A DNA stretch of 55,041 nucleotides from Paratractidigestivibacter sp963640745 (GTDB lineage Bacteria; Actinomycetota; Coriobacteriia; Coriobacteriales; Atopobiaceae). How positions within the stretch are numbered: position 1 is the stretch's first letter; every line of letters starts with the position of its first letter. Below, in pieces: positions 42,800-49,658 of this stretch. A program made the translations under genes and the position numbers. The notes beneath the pieces are model-generated. The model saw only the letters and a program-made list of their open reading frames with translations. It made no database searches and was not told the origin of the DNA. The stretch is taken from positions 1 to 55,041 of the forward strand of contig CAVIBB010000003.1 in NCBI GenBank assembly GCA_963640745.1. Direction: 5' to 3'.

Positions 42800-44029
42800 C
42801 TAGTCGACCGGGGTGAGGCCGCTCTTGGGGCCCTGGACCTTGGACCAGGTCTGGGACTCGAGGCCGTGGAGGGCAATGAAGCCGCGGGAAGCGGTGTGAT
42901 CGAAGGTGTCGCCCTCGTCGTAGGTGGCCAGGCCGTAGTCGTAGAGGCTGTACGGCGAGCGCATGCCGTCGACGAAGAGGCCGCCCTTGCAGAGCTTGAT
43001 GCGGACGTCGCCCGTGACGAACTGAGAAGTGAAGTCGTTGTAGGCATCGATGGCGAGCTTGGCCTGGGAAAACCAGAGGCCGTCGTAGACCAGGTCGGCC
43101 CACTTCTCGTCGAGCTCACGCTTGGTCTTCTGGGTGTTCACGTCGAGGCACATCTGCTCCATGGTCTCGTGCGCCTGGATGAGGAGAAGGGCGCCCGGGC
43201 ACTCGTAGCACTCGCGGGACTTGATGCCGACGACGCGGTTCTCGACCATGTCGATGCGGCCGAAGCCGTTGCGGCCGGCGATCTCGTTGGCCTTAAGGAT
43301 GAGGGAGAGGATGTCCATCTTCTCGCCGTTGATGGCGGAAGGAACGCCCTGCTCGAAGGAGATGACGACGGTCTCGGGCTCAGCGGGGCAGTCCTCGAGG
43401 TTGTTGGTCATCGTCCAGATGTCCGCGGGCGGCTCGTTCCAGGTGTCCTCGAGCACGCCGCACTCGATGGCGCGGCCCCAGAGGTTGTCGTCGATGGAGT
43501 AGGGCTTCTTCTTGGTGACGGGGATGGGCACGTCGTGGGCCTCGGCCCAGTCCATCTCGGACTCACGCGTGGTGAGGTCCCAGACGCGGACGGGGGCGAT
43601 GATCTCGAGGGAGGGGTCGAGCGCGCGGATCTCGGTCTCGAAGCGGACCTGGTCGTTGCCCTTGCCGGTGCAGCCGTGGGCGACGTATTTGGCGCCGGTC
43701 TCGTGGGCGATGTCCACGATGTGCTTGGAGATCAGCGGGCGGGAGAGGGCGGAGAGCAGCGGGTAGACCTTCTGGTACTTGGCGTTGGCCTTGATGGCGT
43801 GGGTCAGGTACTTCTCGGCGTACTCCTGACGCATGTCGACGGCCTTGGAGTAGACGGCGCCCATGTCGAGGGCCTTCTGCTCGACCCACGAGAGGTCCTT
43901 CTCGTCCTGGCCCACGTTGCCGCAGATAGCGACGACGTCGAGGTTCTTCTCGATCTGGAGCCACTTGACGATGACGGACGTGTCCAGGCCGCCGGAATAC
44001 GCGAGGACTACCTTTTCCTTCTCAGCCAT
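42800..44029 (-). CDS. argG: Argininosuccinate synthase
   Basis: ArgG joins citrulline and aspartate with ATP. 409 residues from ATG 44029, with AAAGGAAA upstream. The ATP pyrophosphatase P-loop is AYSGGLDTSV at residue 9 onward. VAHGCTGKGNDQVRFE and SIDDNLWGRAIE are the substrate blocks, and IKSRECYECPGA lies later. It precedes argH; no other arg genes are in the window, so citrulline would come from elsewhere. About 160 nt upstream a short ORF rich in Arg codons may be an attenuation leader. Confidence 0.97.
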   Translation of the reverse strand: MAEKEKVVLAYSGGLDTSVIVKWLQIEKNLDVVAICGNVGQDEKDLSWVEQKALDMGAVYSKAVDMRQEYAEKYLTHAIKANAKYQKVYPLLSALSRPLISKHIVDIAHETGAKYVAHGCTGKGNDQVRFETEIRALDPSLEIIAPVRVWDLTTRESEMDWAEAHDVPIPVTKKKPYSIDDNLWGRAIECGVLEDTWNEPPADIWTMTNNLEDCPAEPETVVISFEQGVPSAINGEKMDILSLILKANEIAGRNGFGRIDMVENRVVGIKSRECYECPGALLLIQAHETMEQMCLDVNTQKTKRELDEKWADLVYDGLWFSQAKLAIDAYNDFTSQFVTGDVRIKLCKGGLFVDGMRSPYSLYDYGLATYDEGDTFDHTASRGFIALHGLESQTWSKVQGPKSGLTPVD

Positions 44030-44188
44030 TTTGATTTCCTTTCGATTGGCCGAATGCGCGGTGATTGCGCGATTAAGCAGGTTAATTACAGCAGATAGCG
44101 ACACCCGTCGATGCCGGACGTTGCAGGGAATTCATCTAAGGCAGGTTGGTGCCAGCAGACAAAAGCGCAGCGCACGCGACATCGCGGG

Positions 44189-44260
44189 CTAGATTCGTCG
44201 GTTCTGGCGTCGGTTGAGGGGAGAAGAGACGGCGACGGCCTCGGCAAGGCACGCAAACAT
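44189..44260 (-). CDS. Possible argG leader peptide
   Basis: A 23-residue ORF upstream of argG on the same strand ends NRRQNRRI. Four of its last seven codons are Arg, three of them CGA. Its ribosome site is weak (AAGAG about 10 nt before the ATG). The position fits ribosome-mediated attenuation of an arginine gene, but I could not draw a convincing terminator/antiterminator pair between it and argG. It lies in the 400-bp region between argG and the mobile element, which otherwise shows no gene. Confidence 0.3.
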   Translation of the reverse strand: MFACLAEAVAVSSPLNRRQNRRI

Positions 44261-44429
44261 GGCGCGATAACTCTTCATTAGGCTTCTTTCGCCTCCCCTA
44301 AAGACTAGTGGCCCGCGATATGTGCGCGGGGCTGCAATCAACAAAACCGACTATAGGCCCGCTCATCCCCTCGCGCAACCCAAAACGGCTGGAACGTGAC
44401 ACTTTTACTGACGCTGTGCGGGAAACTAA

Positions 44430-44522
44430 AAAACAGGTAGTTAACCAAATATGGCCAACTACCTGCACAGGTTCGGTGGTGCGCCGTCAGGGTTTCGAAC
44501 CCTGGACCTTGGGATTAAAAGT
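44430..44522. repeat. attL: partial tRNA-Lys 3' end with terminator
   Basis: 44472-44522 is a perfect 51-bp copy of the 3' half of tRNA-Lys (52555-52605). 44430-44466 is a perfect 37-bp copy of the tRNA's downstream hairpin (52513-52549), separated by five differing bases. By geometry this is the displaced original tRNA 3' end; the tRNA gene itself is intact at the right end. Confidence 0.93.
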
Positions 44523-44608
44523 GTTACCAGGCATGAAAAATCATTGATAACGATTACCTATGTCTGACAAGGTGTTTTTGCAGGTAGTTGCCCTGTTTTA
44601 GCCTAATG

Positions 44609-44637
44609 TTGTACACCGGTAATCACGACGGTACAAT
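44609..44637 (+). promoter_or_regulatory. Integrase promoter
   Basis: TTGTAC (44609-44614), a 17-bp spacer and TACAAT (44632-44637). The TTTGTTCCCC repeats start 6 bp downstream, over the expected transcript start. Confidence 0.7.
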
Positions 44638-44642
44638 CTGCA

Positions 44643-44687
44643 TTTGTTCCCCAATTTGTTCCCCATTTGTTCCCCAATTTGTTCCCC
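44643..44687. repeat. Four direct TTTGTTCCCC repeats (probable left integrase arm sites)
   Basis: Copies at 44643, 44655, 44666 and 44678, spaced 11-12 bp (about one helical turn), between the promoter and start of the integrase gene. The same word recurs at the right end. Confidence 0.8.
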
Positions 44688-44705
44688 AAGTCAGGAAGGC
44701 CGGGC

Positions 44706-46013
44706 ATGGCAACGGACGCAGAAAAATACACAGGCTCAGGCGTTGAACTTAAGGCAACCACCGACAGGCGCGGGAACGCGCGCAAGGCGTGGCGCGAGTG
44801 GCTGCGTTGGGGCACGACCGAGACCGTGCGCGGCGTCAAGAAGACCAAGTGGCACAAAAAGAGCCGAATGTCACCCGTAGAAATGACCCTGGACCGCAAC
44901 GGCGAGCCGACCAGGAAGTCGCGCAGGGACGCCGAGAGGAGCGCCGAGCGTTGGCGCAAGGAGATGAACGCCGCCGAGCGCGAGAGCGAGGAGCGCGGGG
45001 CCGCCGCGATGGCAGCGCGCGGCGATACCGTGGCGGCCTACGTGGACAGGTACATCGACGCCGAGGAGAAGGGCGGGCGCATAGAGCCCTCCACCGTGAG
45101 GGGCTACCGCACGACGGCGCGCCACATATCGGCCGCCTTCTCGGAAACGGCCCTGAGCGACCTGCGGCCCGACGCCGTGAAGTACTGGCTGACCTCGCTC
45201 ACCGACTCCGGCCTATCGGCATCGAGCGTTACCAAGGCCCTGAAGCTTCTGCGCATGGTCATGGAGGACGCCGTGAACATGGGCGCCCTGGACTCCAACC
45301 CGACACGCGGAGTCAAGCCGCCCAAGCTCACGAAGCAGAAGCCCGGGATAAACGCACTGGACGCCGCCGGGGCCTCTTCCCTATCGGCCACTCTGGAGAC
45401 CCTGGCGCCGACGCCCGCAATTGTGGCCGCGATGATTGCCCTAAACACCGGGCTCAGGCAAGGCGAGGTGTGCGGCCTCCAGTGGCGCGACTACGACGAG
45501 GGCGCCGGCGTCCTGTGGGTGCGCCGCGCGATTGGCAACGGCAAGGGCGGCGAGTACGTCAAGGAGCCGAAGACCGGCAAGGCCCGCGACGTGGCCGTAA
45601 CCGACCGGCTCGCGGCCTTCCTGGCCGATTGGCGCGCCCACCTCAGGGCTCAGGGTTTCGCCGCCGAGGGCGCCGAGCACGTCATACCCAACGCAGACGG
45701 CGGGTTCACCCAAACCGAGCACGTCGGCAAGTCGTGGCGCGCGCTTTCCCGCGCGTTGGGCCTGGTGGGCACGGAGGGCCGGCCCGTGACGTTCCACGAC
45801 CTGAGGCACACGTGGGCAACCCTGGCAATCTCCAACGGCGTTGACGTGAAGACCGTAAGCGGCAACCTGGGGCACGCCAACGCCGCGATGACCCTGAATG
45901 TCTACGCGAGCGCCGACGCAGACGCGAAGCGCCGGGCCGCGCAGACCATGGGCCGCGTGCTCGCGCCCAAGGAGGGCGTTGTAATCCCGTTCAGGACAGG
46001 CACGGAGGGCTAG
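44706..46013 (+). CDS. int: Tyrosine recombinase (phage-type integrase)
   Basis: 435 residues from ATG 44706 with AGGAAGG upstream; an earlier ATG at 44667 lies in the arm-site repeats and is unlikely. An N-terminal region that would bind arm sites leads into a SAM-like core-binding domain (about 100-195, TVAAYVDRYIDAEEKGG onward). The catalytic domain (about 215-420) has Arg251 in LNTGLRQGE, His364 and Arg367 in HDLRHTWAT, His390 in GNLGHANA and nucleophile Tyr400 in LNVYAS, so all catalytic residues are present. The gene abuts attL, as expected for a site-specific element, and the next gene starts 2 bp after its stop. Confidence 0.95.
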   Translation: MATDAEKYTGSGVELKATTDRRGNARKAWREWLRWGTTETVRGVKKTKWHKKSRMSPVEMTLDRNGEPTRKSRRDAERSAERWRKEMNAAERESEERGAAAMAARGDTVAAYVDRYIDAEEKGGRIEPSTVRGYRTTARHISAAFSETALSDLRPDAVKYWLTSLTDSGLSASSVTKALKLLRMVMEDAVNMGALDSNPTRGVKPPKLTKQKPGINALDAAGASSLSATLETLAPTPAIVAAMIALNTGLRQGEVCGLQWRDYDEGAGVLWVRRAIGNGKGGEYVKEPKTGKARDVAVTDRLAAFLADWRAHLRAQGFAAEGAEHVIPNADGGFTQTEHVGKSWRALSRALGLVGTEGRPVTFHDLRHTWATLAISNGVDVKTVSGNLGHANAAMTLNVYASADADAKRRAAQTMGRVLAPKEGVVIPFRTGTEG

Positions 46014-46015
46014 GC

Positions 46016-46852
46016 ATGGAGAACAACGAGACCGCCGGGACGCAGGCGGGCGCCGAAGAGCCGACGGCGCCGCAAAGGCCCTCGGAGGCGCTAAGCAAAG
46101 AGGCCGCTATGGACCTCTGGGAACGCGAAAAAGAGGAGAGGGGCATCGAGGGCAAGCCGGATTTGGGGCACATCACGGCGGGCCTGTGCCGCTGCCTGAA
46201 GCTGAGCCAAGAGAGGGACCGTAAGGAGCTTAAGCGTGCGGTGCAGTCGTGGGCGGACCAATGCGGGCTGAACGTAGGCGAGCGGACAATACGCAACTGG
46301 ATTAACGGGAGGTGGACCGAGGAGGCGGCGGCGGTCGCGGTCCTCGGGGCCGACGCGGCAATCACGGAGAACAACAGGCCGCTCAGGATGACCGCCCTCG
46401 ATAGGACCGAGTACCAAGAGCCCGACATGGGCCCCATGGGCCCGATATGGTTTGTCATGCACCCCGGGGAGAGGCCACCCGACCCGGACTTCTTCCTGAA
46501 AGCCGCCCGCGAGGTCTACAGGGTCGCGTTCGAGCTGTGCGTCTTCGGCAAGGTGGACGGCGCCGAGCGAAACGAACTGCTCGCGAACGCGCTCTTCAAG
46601 GTGTGCGGACTGAGCAACGACCGACTGCGCGCGCTCAACGGCCTTCTGGACGCGTTCACGCCCCGTTTAAGGGCCGACGAACCGGAAACCATATCGGACA
46701 TGGTGCAGGGTGTTTTCGAGGAGCTGGACGAACTCAACGACTGGGCTATCCAGGTGGACGAGGCGAGCGGCGAGGGGTCTTGCCTAATCCCGGTCATATA
46801 CACTCCGCCCGATAAACCATTTGAATACCCTTGGCGCCCGCCTGAGGCCTGA
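46016..46852 (+). CDS. Unknown protein cotranscribed with integrase
   Basis: 278 residues; no family recognised. The start ATG 46016 is 2 bp after the int stop, so it is translationally coupled. The N-terminal about 30 residues are low-complexity. Residues about 35-120 look helical, and CGLNVGERTIRNWINGRWTE resembles a helix-turn-helix that ends in a recognition helix, so DNA binding (a repressor or directionality role) is possible. Residues 150-245 are helical and Leu-rich (AAREVYRVAFELCVFGK, LRALNGLLDAFTPRL), perhaps for oligomerisation. The C terminus is proline-rich (YTPPDKPFEYPWRPPEA). There is no enzyme motif. Confidence 0.75.
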   Translation: MENNETAGTQAGAEEPTAPQRPSEALSKEAAMDLWEREKEERGIEGKPDLGHITAGLCRCLKLSQERDRKELKRAVQSWADQCGLNVGERTIRNWINGRWTEEAAAVAVLGADAAITENNRPLRMTALDRTEYQEPDMGPMGPIWFVMHPGERPPDPDFFLKAAREVYRVAFELCVFGKVDGAERNELLANALFKVCGLSNDRLRALNGLLDAFTPRLRADEPETISDMVQGVFEELDELNDWAIQVDEASGEGSCLIPVIYTPPDKPFEYPWRPPEA

Positions 46853-46891
46853 TGCGGCCGAACGCGGGCAAACACGCGGCGAAGGCATAAC

Positions 46892-47029
46892 GTGCCCCCA
46901 GCGCCGCCCACAGGGCCTTTAAACGCGAAGAGGCAGCGAAGGGCACGGGATTACGCCACGGCCAAGGCCCGCAAGCCCGCCGACGCAAGGGAGCCGCTAA
47001 AGCTGGACGCCCTTAAGGGCCTGTATTGA
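46892..47029 (+). CDS. Possible small basic protein
   Basis: A 45-residue ORF from GTG 46892, with GAAGG 6 nt upstream. It is rich in Lys, Arg, Ala and Pro (AKRQRRARDYATAKARKPAD). No family is recognised. It lies in the 518-bp stretch between the unknown gene and the 108-residue ORF, where a further open frame ending at 47209 (SERRKYDD) has no start codon and may be a remnant. Coding is plausible from codon use but unproven. Confidence 0.35.
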   Translation: MPPAPPTGPLNAKRQRRARDYATAKARKPADAREPLKLDALKGLY

Positions 47030-47370
47030 AAACAGACCCTTGCAGCCTGACGCGTTAGCCGGGCGAGAGCCGGCGAAACGCTGTGCCACGGCTGAGCCAC
47101 GGCAATAGCGGTCCAACTCGCAAGCGACCAGCTCAGGGACGCAATCGACGTCAACGCGGCGGATAACGCCCAATTATCCGATTCAGAGCGGCGGAAATAC
47201 GATGATTGATGCATCGAGGGGAGAGGGCACGAATCACGGAGGGAATCCCCGGCCTACCCAACGGCCGCGCTGATTTTCAGCCGCGCGCGAAATTGCGCGA
47301 CCACGGAACGCGAAGACCAATCACGGGACGGCCACGGAAACCGCCCCGCCCACGGAACGGAGGGCATTGA

Positions 47371-47697
47371 ATGGACCACAGGGAGTTCGTCCTATCGATG
47401 GGCGAGGACTACCGCGCCGAGCTTATACGGAAGTGCCGCGCGCTGACGGAGTACCTGGAGAGGGGCATAAGGGCCGCCGCCGACGAGGCCGACTATGTGG
47501 ACATGAGCGACCCGGACGTCGTGGCGGATATGGCGTCGGACGTCCTGTTGATGAGGGACGCCGGCCGCATCGCGTGGCAGGCGGCGCACGACCTGGAGAG
47601 CGGGAACATCACGGAGGAGGCGTGCAGGCGGGCCGAGGCGGCGGCGGGCGCCTATGACAGGCACATGGCCGGCGAGGAGTTCGACCAGCAGCCGTGA
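47371..47697 (+). CDS. Unknown small acidic protein
   Basis: 108 residues, start ATG 47371 with GGAGGG upstream. Predicted mostly helical and acidic, with a segment YVDMSDPDVVADMASDVLLM and a C-terminal region rich in Ala and Glu. No family recognised and no transmembrane segment. An inverted repeat (AAGGGTAC/GTACCCTT, 47708-47734) and a stronger terminator-like hairpin follow, so it probably ends a transcript. Confidence 0.7.
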   Translation: MDHREFVLSMGEDYRAELIRKCRALTEYLERGIRAAADEADYVDMSDPDVVADMASDVLLMRDAGRIAWQAAHDLESGNITEEACRRAEAAAGAYDRHMAGEEFDQQP

Positions 47698-47778
47698 CGA
47701 GGGCGAGAAGGGTACCCGTTCAGCGCGTACCCTTTGCGGCGCGGGCGGCGGGAGCACCGGCCGCGAGCGAGGGCGGGG

Positions 47779-47836
47779 ACATGCCCCTCCCCTCCCCGCC
47801 GGGGCTACCCCTCGGGCATAGCGCCTTTTTTGCGCG
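47779..47836 (+). terminator. Terminator-like hairpin after the 108-residue ORF
   Basis: ATGCCC pairs with GGGCAT, with an inner CCCCGCCGGGG pairing, then CGCCTTTTTT. Confidence 0.55.
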
Positions 47837-47859
47837 ACGGAAAAACCCGGCCACAAACA

Positions 47860-47945
47860 NNNNNNNNNNNNNNNNNNNNNNNNNNNNNNNNNNNNNNNNN
47901 NNNNNNNNNNNNNNNNNNNNNNNNNNNNNNNNNNNNNNNNNNNNN
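47860..47945. other. Assembly gap (86 N)
   Basis: A run of N inside the element's non-coding region, directly beside a large dyad. The true length and content are unknown, so a small gene could be hidden here. Confidence 0.99.
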
Positions 47946-47947
47946 GC

Positions 47948-48040
47948 TTTGGATTAGGCCGAACGCCCCGCGAAACGCCCTCGCCGCGCAGGTGGGAGGG
48001 CGTTTCCCCGTTTGGGCGCGGGGGCTTCAGCGAGTCCAAA
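47948..48040. repeat. Large nested dyad beside the gap
   Basis: Inner perfect arms GAAACGCCCTC (47972-47982) and GAGGGCGTTTC (47996-48006), middle arms GCCCCGCG and CGCGGGGGC, and outer TTTGGA/TCCAAA (47948 and 48035). A strong cruciform or RNA hairpin is possible; it could be part of an origin or a structured RNA. A second hairpin, GCCGGGG.GTGTC/GACACTCCCCGGC, follows at 48081-48115. Confidence 0.7.
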
Positions 48041-48152
48041 CCGGCCACAAACGCGGCCACGGGAACACGCACCCTGTGGACGCCGGGGGGGTGTCTGCTG
48101 GACACTCCCCGGCGGCCTAAGAAATCCTTAGCCCCTCGCCTATAGGCGGCCC

Positions 48153-48224
48153 GTACCATGTACGCCCTCAGGGGTGCGGACACCATACCTGTATTGCATG
48201 CGCGCCCGAGCACCATACATGTAT
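48153..48224. promoter_or_regulatory. Three tandem palindromic operator-like sites
   Basis: GTACCATGTAC (48153-48163), ATACCTGTAT (48185-48194) and ATACATGTAT (48215-48224). The last two sit in 17-bp direct repeats CACCATAC.TGTATTGC exactly 30 bp apart, about three helical turns. They are probable binding sites for an element regulator. Confidence 0.6.
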
Positions 48225-48627
48225 TGCCCTCGGGGCATGTGCCCACAGTCAGCAATCTCAAGCCTTTAAAAAGGGCGCCGAGCCCCGGGCGAACCCCGGG
48301 CGAGGGCCGCCGAGAAACGGCGAACTCGCGGCCATGGTCAACTTATAACTTGAAATTACCGTCCGGCCGCAATAGCGCATCCCCGGATGGTTAGCAGGCT
48401 TGCCGGGACCGCCGGGCACGTGGGAGGGGGGGTCGAAATCTTGACGGCAACCCGGCCGAAGAGTCTCCCCGGCCGCCCTTCTTTCCCTCTCCCCGGCCGA
48501 TAGGGGGGGTCGCGCGGGTACCTAATGTATGCGAAGGTTAGGCGGATGGGTGCGGCCAAGCGGCGTTTCCCGAGGTGAGGGCCGCCGTTCACGTCTCTTC
48601 CCGCCCTATCGGCACGATTGCGAAAAC

Positions 48628-48832
48628 GGCCGATTATGGCCGATTATGGCCGGTTTCGGCCGATTTGCGCCGCGATAGCCTCCCCACGGGGGTCTTTCCG
48701 CCGGGCCTGGGGGCCACCACTTCGCACCAGGGCCGCGATACCCCCGCGCCGCCTTTTTTCTTTCCGGGAGCACTGAGAACGCCGCCGAGCGGTCACAGGT
48801 AGGAAAAAGTACACAGGTACAAAAATTTTTTT
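48628..48832. other. Candidate replication origin: iterons and AT-rich tract
   Basis: Four consecutive 10-bp units at 48628-48667 (GGCCGATTAT twice, GGCCGGTTTC, GGCCGATTTG). CACAGGTA occurs at 48794 and 48812, followed by A5T7 at 48821-48832. Two similar hairpins with GGAAACG/CGTTTCC lie further on (48846-48872 and 49019-49045). The position upstream of the primase-helicase genes fits an origin. No gene is seen in 48041-49176. Confidence 0.45.
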
Positions 48833-49176
48833 GCCCGGCGCCGGCGGAAACGAAACGGCCTCTTCCGTTTCCGACGCGGCGAGCCCCCGGGGCCCGCGCC
48901 ACCGTGAAAATCAGCGCGCCATTACGCCCTATAGGCGCGGTTGGTGCCGGTAGCGCGCGCACGCTCGCCTAAGGCGTCGCGTGTTACCAACTCGCGGGAC
49001 GCACCGGCCCGGGCGAGCGGAAACGAAACAGGGCCGCGCGTTTCCGACGCCCGGAAAAGCCCCTATCACTTTTCGCGTAAGCAGTGCGTTTGCCGTCCCA
49101 ATTCCCAGGACAAGAGTGATATAAACACTGTCCACCAGCGTTGGCAGGCAACGACCACGAGAGATAAGGACATAAA

Positions 49177-49404
49177 TTGTCGAACACCGAACACAGCAAC
49201 GGGGGCGCCGTCCTCGCCGCGCCCAAGCCGGGGGCGCCGGCCCTCATCACGGTAGCCGCGACCGCCGAGACCTTGGGCGTATGCCGCCAGACCGTGTGGA
49301 ACCTCATCAACCGGGGCGAGCTGGAGAGCGTGAAGATTGGGCGGGCGCGGCGCATCAAGACCGCAAGCGTCCTCGCGCTCATCAACGGCGAGAGCGCGGC
49401 CTAG
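49177..49404 (+). CDS. Excisionase-like helix-turn-helix protein
   Basis: 75 residues from TTG 49177, preceded by ATAAGGA at 7 nt; TATAAA at 49120-49125 is a possible -10. Residues about 22-70 form a MerR/Xis-like winged helix (ITVAATAETLGVCRQTVWNLINRG, split around the turn, then ESVKIGRARRIKTASVLALI), the excisionase-family DNA-binding domain. It may direct excision together with the integrase or regulate the replication genes downstream. Between it and the primase are 254 bp with no clear gene; a basic 56-codon frame at 49415-49585 lacks a ribosome site. Confidence 0.8.
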   Translation: MSNTEHSNGGAVLAAPKPGAPALITVAATAETLGVCRQTVWNLINRGELESVKIGRARRIKTASVLALINGESAA

Positions 49405-49658
49405 CGTGGGCGCGATGCCGGGAAGGCCGCCGCCGGCCGCGAAAGCGACGCACAAGAAAAGCCCGCTCCATAGCCTGCAAGCATACAGGAGCGAGCCAAG
49501 TAAAAGAGCCCTCCAACGGGCACAGCGCCATAGTAAGCGACTTCCGCCGCGAAGACCGCACGAACCAGAAATCATCACCGCATAGCGACAAAGCCGACCC
49601 CCGCCGAGAGGCGAGGGCCGCGCGCGAGCTTTGCGAAAACAACACCAACGGAGGTGTT

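Noticed and set aside
44472..44522. Separate second tRNA-Lys gene
   Set aside because: Only the 3' half is present. It is the attL copy left by integration.
44308..44547. 79-codon frame over attL
   Set aside because: It runs through the duplicated tRNA 3' end and has no ribosome site.
46951..47214. 87-codon minus-strand ORF in the element
   Set aside because: No ribosome site or recognisable motif, and all convincing genes of the element are on the plus strand.
47371..47697. Toxin-antitoxin or defence gene
   Set aside because: A single small acidic protein without a partner gene or any toxin, nuclease or antitoxin motif.
49415..49585. 56-codon basic ORF between the Xis-like gene and the primase
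   Set aside because: It has no ribosome site and low-complexity Arg/Pro/Lys content, so it is probably not translated. Kept only as a remark in the Xis entry.
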